From an uncultured Oscillospiraceae bacterium (lineage in GTDB: Bacteria; Bacillota_A; Clostridia; Oscillospirales; Oscillospiraceae), in contig CAKTGD010000098.1 of assembly GCA_934561335.1 (NCBI GenBank), positions 1 through 6,105 on the forward strand: a DNA stretch of 6,105 bases, written 5' to 3'. The notes under the pieces are model-generated. The model saw nothing but the letters and a program-made list of their open reading frames with translations, ran no database searches and was not told the origin of the DNA. Every line of letters starts with the position of its first letter. Within the stretch, counting starts at the first letter, position 1. The position numbers were made by a program, and so were the translations under genes. Shown here piece after piece: positions 1-5,176 of the stretch.

Positions 1-124
1 CCGTCATGGAGCGGTAGGCCATGCCCTTGACGCCGAAGCAGTTGGTGGCGGCGGCGCCGGTAATGGTGGTGAACACTGCATTGGAGATGGTGATATCCCC
101 GTGTTCACTGTTGATCTTTATCAT
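1..124 (-). CDS. Asp23/Gls24 family protein (YloU-like), 5' part only
   Basis: The first 41 codons are visible; the gene continues past the left edge. The protein begins MIKINSEHGDITISNAVF and continues with a small-residue stretch (TGAAATNCFGVKGMA). This matches the start of the Asp23/Gls24 family, where a short beta segment precedes an alpha-beta core. Members include Bacillus YloU and the staphylococcal alkaline-shock protein Asp23; they are small cytoplasmic or membrane-associated proteins linked to envelope stress, with no known enzymatic activity. The ATG is set by an AAAGGAAG ribosome site (131-138) six bases upstream. In many Firmicutes the next gene is a DAK-domain/FakA-like kinase subunit, which would lie outside this window. 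The family call rests on only 41 residues. Confidence 0.8.
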   Translation of the reverse strand, partial: MIKINSEHGDITISNAVFTTITGAAATNCFGVKGMAYRSMT

Positions 125-130
125 AGCAGC

Positions 131-138
131 CTTCCTTT
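131..138 (-). promoter_or_regulatory. Ribosome binding site of the Asp23-family gene
   Basis: AAAGGAAG on the minus strand, six bases before the ATG. It lies six bases after the end of the hairpin at 145-176, so folding of that hairpin could affect ribosome access (inference). Confidence 0.7.
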
Positions 139-144
139 CTCAGC

Positions 145-176
145 TTGTGAAAAAGGACAAACGCCCTTTTTCACAA
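145..176 (-). other. Long hairpin in the Asp23 5' leader
   Basis: Twelve perfect base pairs (145-156 with 165-176, TTGTGAAAAAGG against CCTTTTTCACAA). On the minus-strand transcript a G-U pair and a C-G pair extend this to 14 pairs closed by a GTTT loop. On the plus strand the same inner position is an A/C mismatch, so the fold suits the minus transcript better. No T-run follows it on the minus strand, so it is not a standard terminator. Confidence 0.7.
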
Positions 177-186
177 AAACAAGATT

Positions 187-273
187 CGCTCCGGCCTGTA
201 TTTTCGCACAGGACACGCGAAAACACATACGCTCCGCCAAGTGCCTTTCGCAGCGGACACGCCGCAAAAAACC
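187..273. repeat. Two imperfect tandem copies of a 43-44 bp palindromic unit
   Basis: Copy 1 covers 187-229 and copy 2 covers 230-273. They share the ordered blocks CGCTCCG, TTTCGCA and GGACACGC, with about two thirds identity by eye and a one-base length difference. Each copy carries an inverted repeat: TTTTCGC/GCGAAAA at 201-207 and 217-223 in copy 1, and an imperfect GCG(GACA)CGC-centred fold at 246-269 in copy 2. There is no coding signal. This may be part of a dispersed intergenic repeat family, but copies elsewhere in the genome cannot be seen from here. Confidence 0.6.
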
Positions 274-387
274 GTGTGGCCTATCTGCTGCCATGGGGAA
301 GTAAATTCCGTGCAGCTTTACGGGAGGTCATTTTCCGCCGGAGATTATAATGCGCATTGTGGGCATAATCATGACATAATATCATGT

Positions 388-416
388 ATTATATACCATC
401 CTGCTTTAAATAACAA
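388..416 (-). promoter_or_regulatory. Housekeeping promoter for the Asp23-family gene
   Basis: Minus-strand TTGTTA (-35, 411-416), 17-base spacer, TATAAT (-10, 388-393). Predicted start is near 381, which gives an unusually long leader of about 257 bases. The -10 matches consensus fully and the -35 at 4 of 6 positions. Confidence 0.6.
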
Positions 417-444
417 GAGGTTTTTTGCCGTGAAGCTATCGGCT

Positions 445-1848
445 TTACAAATAACGGTCCATTTGCTGGCGCAGCCGCTCCAGCTTTTCCTGGATTTTCT
501 GCCGGTTTTCCTGCGCCCTCAGCCGGTCCTCCATCCGCTCATCCTGCCATTGCCGCGCCTCCTCGTCCATGGCGGCGCGAAGCTGCTGGGGAATGCTGCG
601 TATACGGTTGATGGCATCCAGCGACTCCGCCGTGCCGCGCAGAAAGCCATCGCCCGGGCTATCATGGCGGGGATACAAGCCCCGGCAAAAATTGTCCAGC
701 ACAGTTTCATAGCGCTCACAGGCCCGTGCTACGGAATCCTCCCAGGAAAGGTAAAGCTCCTTCTGGGCGCTTTGGCCCGCCTGCCGCAGCAGCGCGGGCT
801 GGGGCAGCAGGCGGCGCAGCATCTGTGCCATAGAGACGGCATTTTCCTCGATGAGAAAGCCGTTGCGCCCGTCCGTCACATCCTCGGCGGCGCAGCTTCC
901 CGCGACCAGCACGCTGGCCAGAGCACAGGCCGCCGCCTCCCGCACCACGAGACCATTCGTATCAAAGGTGGAGGGGAACAAAAACAGATCCGCCCGGCAA
1001 TACCACGCCCGGATCACCTCGCGGTCATAGCAGGGCGGCTGGAAAAATACCCGGTCGCACACCCCCAGCTGCCGGGCATAATCCTGAACCTCCCGGTCGT
1101 CCGTTCCCTTTCCCACAAACACCATGCGAAAGGCGACGCCTTCATCCTTCAGGGCCTTGAGCGCATCGAGGATGATCCGCAAGCCCTTGTACCACATGAT
1201 GCGCCCCACAAACAGCAGCAGCGGCACATCCTGCGGCAGATCAAGCCCTGCGCCCACAGCCTGCCGCTGTGCCTGATCAACACGGCCGGCGGGAAAATCC
1301 ACGCCGTTGGGCATGACGGTGTAGGCCCCCTCGTAGCCCAGTGAGCGCAGATTTTCTCCTGCGCCGCGGCTCACTGTCCACACCTCGTCACAGGCGGTGA
1401 TATTCTCTACCAGCAGCTTGACGGAGGCCTCCTGCAAGCGTTTATTGTGGATGGCGTTAGCGATATCGATATCGAATTTGGTGTGATAGGTGAATACCAG
1501 CGGAACATGCAGCCGCTGGCGCAGCATTCTGGCAAGCAGCGTGGAAGTGATGGGGCAATGACTGTGGATCAGGTCGATATGCCGCCCCTCCAGCTGCTCC
1601 ATCAGCTCCGGCGACAGCGGTACGCCTGCCCGGTAGCCCACCAGCTTCGTTGTGTCAAGGCTGGGATAGCGCAGCACAGTAAAGGGATAGTCCTTGTCAT
1701 TGGCATCGGGGTAATAGGGCGTCACCACCGTGGCGTTGCCATAGCTGCGCTGTATGATGGAGGCATAGTTGACAACTGCGTTGGACACGCCGTCGATCAC
1801 CGGCGGAAACGAGTCGTTGATGAGACAAACACTGCGCTTTTTTGCCAT
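445..1848 (-). CDS. GT4-family glycosyltransferase (probable lipid or envelope glycan type)
   Basis: A 467-residue GT-B fold glycosyltransferase, family GT4. The N-terminal acceptor domain opens with NDSFPPVIDGVSNAVVNYA (residues 11-29) and contains HSHCP (95-99) and YHTKFD (121-126). The linker has MPNGVD (179-184). The nucleotide-sugar domain has FVGRIMWYKG (213-222) and FPSTFDTNGLVVREAAA (291-307), which is the E-x7-E motif with Asp296 replacing the first Glu and Glu304 as the second. The last 45 or so residues are highly charged and probably coiled coil. The layout resembles diacylglycerol glucosyltransferases and PimA-like enzymes, which act at the inner face of the membrane, but the substrate cannot be assigned. 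The start at 1848 is chosen over an upstream ATG at 1896 because AAGGAG sits seven bases before it and the upstream ATG overlaps the -10 box. Confidence 0.88.
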   Translation of the reverse strand: MAKKRSVCLINDSFPPVIDGVSNAVVNYASIIQRSYGNATVVTPYYPDANDKDYPFTVLRYPSLDTTKLVGYRAGVPLSPELMEQLEGRHIDLIHSHCPITSTLLARMLRQRLHVPLVFTYHTKFDIDIANAIHNKRLQEASVKLLVENITACDEVWTVSRGAGENLRSLGYEGAYTVMPNGVDFPAGRVDQAQRQAVGAGLDLPQDVPLLLFVGRIMWYKGLRIILDALKALKDEGVAFRMVFVGKGTDDREVQDYARQLGVCDRVFFQPPCYDREVIRAWYCRADLFLFPSTFDTNGLVVREAAACALASVLVAGSCAAEDVTDGRNGFLIEENAVSMAQMLRRLLPQPALLRQAGQSAQKELYLSWEDSVARACERYETVLDNFCRGLYPRHDSPGDGFLRGTAESLDAINRIRSIPQQLRAAMDEEARQWQDERMEDRLRAQENRQKIQEKLERLRQQMDRYL

Positions 1849-1863
1849 AAGCAGCTCCTTTTT

Positions 1864-1877
1864 CCGGATTATTCCGG
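1864..1877 (-). other. Small hairpin in the glycosyltransferase leader
   Basis: CCGGA/TCCGG with a four-base loop, between the predicted transcription start (about 1888) and the ribosome site (AAGGAG, about 1856-1861). Only five pairs; its function is unknown. Confidence 0.4.
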
Positions 1878-1894
1878 CACTACTGATTGTAATC

Positions 1895-1923
1895 ATTATA
1901 TCCTATTTCCTGCCGAATTGCAA
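1895..1923 (-). promoter_or_regulatory. Promoter of the glycosyltransferase gene
   Basis: Minus-strand TTGCAA (1918-1923), 17-base spacer, TATAAT (1895-1900). Predicted start is near 1888, giving a leader of about 40 bases. Its -35 lies 19 bases from the recG -35, back to back. Confidence 0.65.
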
Positions 1924-1942
1924 CGCGTGCGCCTCTTTGCGA

Positions 1943-1971
1943 TTGTATTCCTTTGAAAAAACTGATATAAT
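1943..1971 (+). promoter_or_regulatory. Promoter of recG
   Basis: TTGTAT (1943-1948), 17-base spacer, TATAAT (1966-1971). The -10 is perfect and the -35 matches at 3 of 6 positions. Predicted start is near 1978, about 28 bases before the chosen recG ATG. Confidence 0.6.
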
Positions 1972-2005
1972 GGCAAAAAATCGCCGCAAAGGGGGCACAA
2001 GCGCT

Positions 2006-4054
2006 ATGGCCGATCTTGACACCGGCATTCAGCATATCAAAGGCGTTGGCGAAGCCCGCGCCAAAGCACTGGAGCGTCTGGGAATCCGCACACTGCGTGA
2101 TCTGCTCTCTTTTTTTCCCCGCCGGTATGAGGATCGCAGCGCGCTTTATCCTATCGCGGAGCTTCCCATCGGCGAAACCGCCTGCTGCTGCGCCATGATC
2201 GCCGCGCCGCCCACCAGCCACCGTATTACCGGTGGGCGTACCGTGGTCAAGGTACGGGCGGTAGACGCCACCGGTATACTGGATATCACCTTTTTCAATC
2301 AGGCGTATCGCCAGCAAAGCCTCGCCCCCGGACAGAGCTTTGTTTTCTGCGGAAAGGTGGAGGGCAATCTCCTGCGCCGTCAGATGACCAATCCGCTGAT
2401 GGAGCCGGAGGGACAGCACCAGCTGACCGGCCGCATCATGCCGATCTATTCGCTGACAAAGGGCGTCAGCCAACTGCTGGTGCAAAGGGCGGTACGCCAG
2501 GGGCTGGATGAATGCTGTCAGCTGCTGCCGGATGTGCTGCCAGAAGATGTCTGCGCGGCGCATCAGCTGTGCCGCAGCCGCTATGCCTACGAAAATATCC
2601 ACTTCCCCGTAAGCTTTGAGGCGCTGGAGCAGGCCCACCGCCAGTTGGCCTTCGAGGAGCTGTTTGTGCTCAAATGCGGGCTGCATCTGCTGCGCCGGCG
2701 GCGGCTGGACGTGGCCGGCCCTCGCTGCGGCGGCGTATCGCTTCAGCCCTTTTATGATGCCCTGCCTTTTTCCCTGACCAGCGCCCAGAAAAAGGCCATT
2801 GCCGACGCGGCGGCGGATATGGCCGCCGGCCGCCCTATGAACCGCCTGTGTCAGGGCGATGTGGGCAGCGGTAAAACGATGGTGGCCGCCGCCTGCATCT
2901 GGCTTGCCGCTCAGTCAGGCTGGCAGTCGGCCCTGATGGCCCCTACAGAGATCCTTGCCCGGCAGCATTATGAAAATCTTGTCCCGCTTTTCATGCGGTT
3001 TGGCTTGCGCTGCGCACTGCTGACCGGCTCCACACGCGCCAAGGAGCGGCGTGCCATCCTGGAAGGACTGGCCGATGGCAGCATCACGCTTTGTATCGGC
3101 ACTCATGCCCTGCTGACGGCAGACGTGCAGTACGGGAAGCTGGGGCTTGTGGTCACAGATGAGCAGCACCGCTTTGGCGTGGCGCAGCGCAGCGCGCTGG
3201 GGCAGAAGGCGGAGAACCCCCATATGCTGGTGCTCTCCGCCACGCCGATTCCCCGCACGCTGGCCCTGATCATTTATGGTGATCTGGACGTATCCGTTAT
3301 TGATGAGCTGCCGCCGGGGCGGCAGAATGTGGACACCTTCGTTGTGGATGAGCGGTATCGCCAGCGGCTGAACAGCTTTATCCGCAAGCAGGCGGAGGAG
3401 GGACATCAGGTGTTTATCGTCTGCCCGCTGGTGGGCGACGGCGACCAGCTGCCCGATGAGCGAAAGGCGGTAACGGCCTATGCCAGAACGCTGCAGGAAG
3501 AAACCTTTCCGACGCTGCGTGTCGCCTTGCTGCACGGAAAGATGAAGGCCAGGGAGAAGGAGGCGGTCATGGCGGCTTTTTCCGCAGGTGAGGCGGATAT
3601 TCTGGTATCCACCACAGTGGTGGAGGTGGGCGTGGACGTGCCCAACGCAACGCTGATGGTGGTGGAAAATGCCGAGTGCTTTGGTTTGAGCCAGCTGCAC
3701 CAGCTGCGCGGCCGGGTAGGCCGCGGCAGCGCCAAAAGCTATTGCGTGCTGGTCTCCCACGGCGGCAGCGATGAGACGAAGCGCCGCCTGAAGGCCCTTG
3801 CCGCCACCAACGACGGGTTTAAAATCGCGGAAGAGGATCTGAAGCTGCGGGGCCCCGGCGACTTTTTTGGCCAGCGGCAGCACGGCCTGCCCGCGCTGCG
3901 TATTGCCGATCTGAGCTGCGACATGCGCTTGTTGAACGAGGCGCAGTCCGCCGCGGAGCAGCTGCTGGCCCGGGACGGAGACCTTTCCACCCAGCCGCTG
4001 CTTAAACAGCAGATCGAGCGGCTCTTCTCTGTCAATGCCGAGGGGCTGAATTGA
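2006..4054 (+). CDS. recG: ATP-dependent DNA helicase RecG
   Basis: A 682-residue protein, the usual RecG length. RecG is a monomeric superfamily 2 translocase that reverses stalled replication forks and processes branched recombination intermediates in the cytoplasm. The N-terminal wedge/OB region starts with a helix-hairpin-like IKGVGEARAKALERLGI and LLSFFPRRYEDR. The helicase core shows Walker A GDVGSGKT (284-291), PTEILARQH (motif Ia), DEQH (385-388, motif II), SATPIPRT (from 411, motif III) and QLRGRVGRG (566-574, motif VI). DLKLRGPGDFFGQRQHG near the C-terminus is the TRG region that couples ATP hydrolysis to translocation. No key residue is missing. The start at 2006 follows a GGGGG ribosome-site core (1991-1995) with 10-base spacing. 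An in-frame ATG at 1970 overlaps the promoter -10 and has no ribosome site. Confidence 0.97.
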   Translation: MADLDTGIQHIKGVGEARAKALERLGIRTLRDLLSFFPRRYEDRSALYPIAELPIGETACCCAMIAAPPTSHRITGGRTVVKVRAVDATGILDITFFNQAYRQQSLAPGQSFVFCGKVEGNLLRRQMTNPLMEPEGQHQLTGRIMPIYSLTKGVSQLLVQRAVRQGLDECCQLLPDVLPEDVCAAHQLCRSRYAYENIHFPVSFEALEQAHRQLAFEELFVLKCGLHLLRRRRLDVAGPRCGGVSLQPFYDALPFSLTSAQKKAIADAAADMAAGRPMNRLCQGDVGSGKTMVAAACIWLAAQSGWQSALMAPTEILARQHYENLVPLFMRFGLRCALLTGSTRAKERRAILEGLADGSITLCIGTHALLTADVQYGKLGLVVTDEQHRFGVAQRSALGQKAENPHMLVLSATPIPRTLALIIYGDLDVSVIDELPPGRQNVDTFVVDERYRQRLNSFIRKQAEEGHQVFIVCPLVGDGDQLPDERKAVTAYARTLQEETFPTLRVALLHGKMKAREKEAVMAAFSAGEADILVSTTVVEVGVDVPNATLMVVENAECFGLSQLHQLRGRVGRGSAKSYCVLVSHGGSDETKRRLKALAATNDGFKIAEEDLKLRGPGDFFGQRQHGLPALRIADLSCDMRLLNEAQSAAEQLLARDGDLSTQPLLKQQIERLFSVNAEGLN

Positions 4055-4076
4055 CGCCATCCACACCCACTTTTCG

Positions 4077-4150
4077 GCTCTATGAATGAAAAAGGAGCGC
4101 CCGTAGGGACGCTCCTTTTTTTATAAGAATTTATCGCTTTTTCATAGAGC
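4077..4150. repeat. Inverted repeat enclosing the recG terminator
   Basis: Perfect 10-bp arms GCTCTATGAA (4077-4086) and TTCATAGAGC (4141-4150) flank the terminator hairpin. The right arm ends one base short of the HD gene stop codon. Confidence 0.7.
4089..4122. terminator. Bidirectional rho-independent terminator between recG and the HD gene
   Basis: Stem GGAGCG/CGCTCC (4094-4099 with 4110-4115), extended by A5/T5 pairing, with an inner CCC/GGG pairing around a short loop. T7 follows on the plus strand, and five A's precede the stem, giving T5 on the minus strand. It suits both of the converging genes. Confidence 0.92.
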
Positions 4151-4151
4151 T

Positions 4152-4736
4152 TTACAGCGCCGCCATGGCGGCGTTGACGCTCTCCTCACAGCTGCGCATG
4201 GCCAGAAGGGTCTTTTCCATCAGCTCCTCCATGGGCCAGCCCAGACGCTCGGCCCCGACGCGGATCACATCGCGGGAGCAGCCGGCGGCAAATTTCTTGT
4301 CCTTGAATTTCTTCTTCAGGCTGCTGACTTCCATATCCATCACGCTTTTGCTGGGCCGCATCAGCGCTGCGGCGCCCACCAGCCCGGTCAGCTCATCGGC
4401 AGCAAAGAGCACCTTTTCCATTTCGTGAACAGGCTCGATATCGCAGCAGATGCCATAACCATGGCAGCAGACGGCGTGAATGAACTCCGCCGAGCAGCCG
4501 GCCTTTTCCAACAGCTCCGGGGCCTTGAGGCAGTGCTGCTGGGGCCACATCTCAAAATCAATGTCGTGGAGCAGGCCCACGGTGGCCCAGAAATCCGCAT
4601 CCTCGCCATAGCCCAGATCGTTGGCAAACCAGCGCATCACGCCCTCAACGGTCAGCGCGTGCTGAATGTGGAACGGCTCGTGATTGTACTCCTTCAATGC
4701 CGCCAGAGCGGCGTCCCGACTGATAACTTCCTTCAT
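4152..4736 (-). CDS. HD-domain hydrolase (HDIG-like), cysteine-rich
   Basis: A 194-residue single-domain HD-superfamily metal-dependent hydrolase, probably cytoplasmic. The metal site is readable as His26, the His57-Asp58 pair (LLHDIDF), His87/His92 and Asp114 (AADELTG). The second half carries RPSKSVMDME and KKFAAG, segments I associate with a clostridial HD hydrolase subfamily of unknown substrate. Members of the superfamily are mostly phosphohydrolases, but the reaction cannot be assigned. It has eight cysteines, with Cys-Cys pairs at 90-91 and 97-98 around the metal-binding histidine 92. The start is supported by GGAAG about 10 bases upstream, a little long. A 66-residue gene lies 80 bases upstream on the same strand, and a separate promoter (4796-4824) may serve this gene alone. 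Confidence 0.88.
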   Translation of the reverse strand: MKEVISRDAALAALKEYNHEPFHIQHALTVEGVMRWFANDLGYGEDADFWATVGLLHDIDFEMWPQQHCLKAPELLEKAGCSAEFIHAVCCHGYGICCDIEPVHEMEKVLFAADELTGLVGAAALMRPSKSVMDMEVSSLKKKFKDKKFAAGCSRDVIRVGAERLGWPMEELMEKTLLAMRSCEESVNAAMAAL

Positions 4737-4769
4737 GATGCTGCGACTTCCTTTCGTGCAAGATCGGCG

Positions 4770-4781
4770 CGGTGCGCACCG
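4770..4781. promoter_or_regulatory. Perfect 12-bp palindrome in the HD gene leader
   Basis: CGGTGCGCACCG, a perfect palindrome starting about eight bases after the predicted HD transcription start. Six T's follow on the plus strand, so it resembles a terminator there, but no plus-strand gene upstream needs one and the stem is only four pairs. A protein operator or leader hairpin on the minus strand is equally possible. Confidence 0.4.
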
Positions 4782-4795
4782 TTTTTTGATGCCCT

Positions 4796-4824
4796 ATTCT
4801 ACCACGGTACAGGCTGCTATGCAA
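4796..4824 (-). promoter_or_regulatory. Candidate promoter of the HD hydrolase gene
   Basis: Minus-strand TTGCAT (4819-4824), 17-base spacer, TAGAAT (4796-4801). It overlaps the stop codon of the 66-residue gene. -10 match 5 of 6, -35 match 3 of 6. Confidence 0.45.
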
Positions 4825-5017
4825 GCGCTTTTTCCAGCACATGCAGCACCGCCTGCATGTGGCGCAGCTCCTCGCGCAGCAGCGTCTGATAGGCGGGCGC
4901 GGCGGCGGCGGACGGCGCGGGCGCGGCGGCGCGTACCGCGGGGTAGGGGTTTTCCTGCGGGGCGACCCGCTGCCAGATCTGATCGTATTTGCGGTAGTCA
5001 TACTGCTCGTTATCCAT
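4817..5017 (-). CDS. Small 66-residue protein of unknown function
   Basis: Encodes MDNEQYDYRKYDQIWQRVAP, then an Ala/Pro-rich linker (about residues 27-43), then a short amphipathic helix (LLREELRHMQAVLHVLEKAL). The start has a strong AAAGGAG ribosome site eight bases upstream, and the reading frame is clean to a TAG stop. The tyrosine-rich YDQIWQRVAP..NPYP opening recalls, from memory only, the N-terminus of longer clostridial proteins with a ferritin-like domain; if so, this is a shortened form that keeps the leader segment, the linker and one helix. No remnant of a longer domain was seen after the stop in other frames. No signal peptide or membrane segment. Same strand as the HD gene and possibly partly cotranscribed with it. 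Confidence 0.72.
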   Translation of the reverse strand: MDNEQYDYRKYDQIWQRVAPQENPYPAVRAAAPAPSAAAAPAYQTLLREELRHMQAVLHVLEKALA

Positions 5018-5061
5018 GGGCGTTTCTCCTTTCTCCGGGGGGATGTATGTTCCCGAGGCCC

Positions 5062-5081
5062 CTGCGCCATACTATGCGCAG
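5062..5081 (-). other. Inverted repeat in the small-gene leader
   Basis: Perfect CTGCGC/GCGCAG arms around an eight-base centre, upstream of the ribosome site of the 66-residue gene. It may be a leader hairpin or a binding site. Confidence 0.4.
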
Positions 5082-5101
5082 AAGCGTTCCGCCGTGCCGG
5101 G

Positions 5102-5129
5102 AGCATACACCCATTGACACAGTAGGCAA
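5102..5129 (-). promoter_or_regulatory. Weak candidate promoter of the 66-residue gene
   Basis: Minus-strand TTGCCT (5124-5129), 16-base spacer, TATGCT (5102-5107); each hexamer matches 4 of 6. It overlaps the divergent Rrf2 promoter, so one regulator bound here could affect both directions. Confidence 0.3.
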
Positions 5130-5142
5130 AAGCGCCTATAAT
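5114..5142 (+). promoter_or_regulatory. Perfect consensus promoter of the Rrf2 regulator gene
   Basis: TTGACA (5114-5119), 17-base spacer, TATAAT (5137-5142): an exact housekeeping consensus. Predicted start is near 5149. An inverted repeat TAGGC/GCCTA (5123-5138) fills most of the spacer and reaches into the -10, a suitable place for a repressor such as the gene's own product. Confidence 0.85.
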
Positions 5143-5176
5143 GGGAGAAAAAACGGGAAAGGCGGAAGGCAATATT

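Larger units (their letters stand above)
125..444. other. 320-bp gene-free leader/intergenic region
   Basis: This stretch separates the glycosyltransferase stop from the Asp23-family start; both genes read on the minus strand. From right to left it holds a promoter (388-416), an inverted repeat CATGA/TCATG (370-386) at the predicted transcription start, a second TATAAT-like hexamer (344-349) without a good -35, the 43-44-bp repeat pair and the long hairpin. A 16-codon reading frame (minus, ATG at 332, encoding MTSRKAARNLLPHGSR) has no well-spaced ribosome site and is probably not a gene. I found no convincing terminator for the glycosyltransferase: a weak GCCG/CGGC fold just after its stop is followed by A's, not T's. 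Confidence 0.6.

Noticed and set aside
187..273. CRISPR-like array
   Set aside because: Only two imperfect adjacent copies with no unique spacers between them.
21..350. Plus-strand 109-codon frame over the Asp23 start and leader
   Set aside because: It runs antisense to the Asp23-family start and through the hairpin repeats, without a ribosome site or recognisable family.
241..1344. Long plus-strand open frame of 367 codons
   Set aside because: It lies mostly antisense to the GT4 gene, which has clear family motifs, a ribosome site and a promoter. The plus frame shows low-complexity Leu/Pro/His-rich composition typical of an antisense GC-rich frame.
1849..1896. Upstream ATG at 1896 as the start of the glycosyltransferase
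   Set aside because: It overlaps the -10 box and has no ribosome site; the ATG at 1848 has AAGGAG at good spacing.
1970..2005. ATG at 1970 as the start of recG
   Set aside because: Its first bases are part of the TATAAT box, so it would not be in the transcript.
2915..4066. Long minus-strand frame opposite recG
   Set aside because: It is entirely antisense to a complete RecG with all helicase motifs; its sequence is His/Gln/Leu-rich shadow composition.
4770..4787. Plus-strand terminator (palindrome plus T6)
   Set aside because: The stem is only four pairs and no plus-strand gene ends upstream after the recG terminator; kept as a palindrome only.
5141..5176. ATG at 5141 as the start of the Rrf2 gene
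   Set aside because: It overlaps the -10 box of a perfect promoter; 5177 or 5180 starts the conserved N-terminus.
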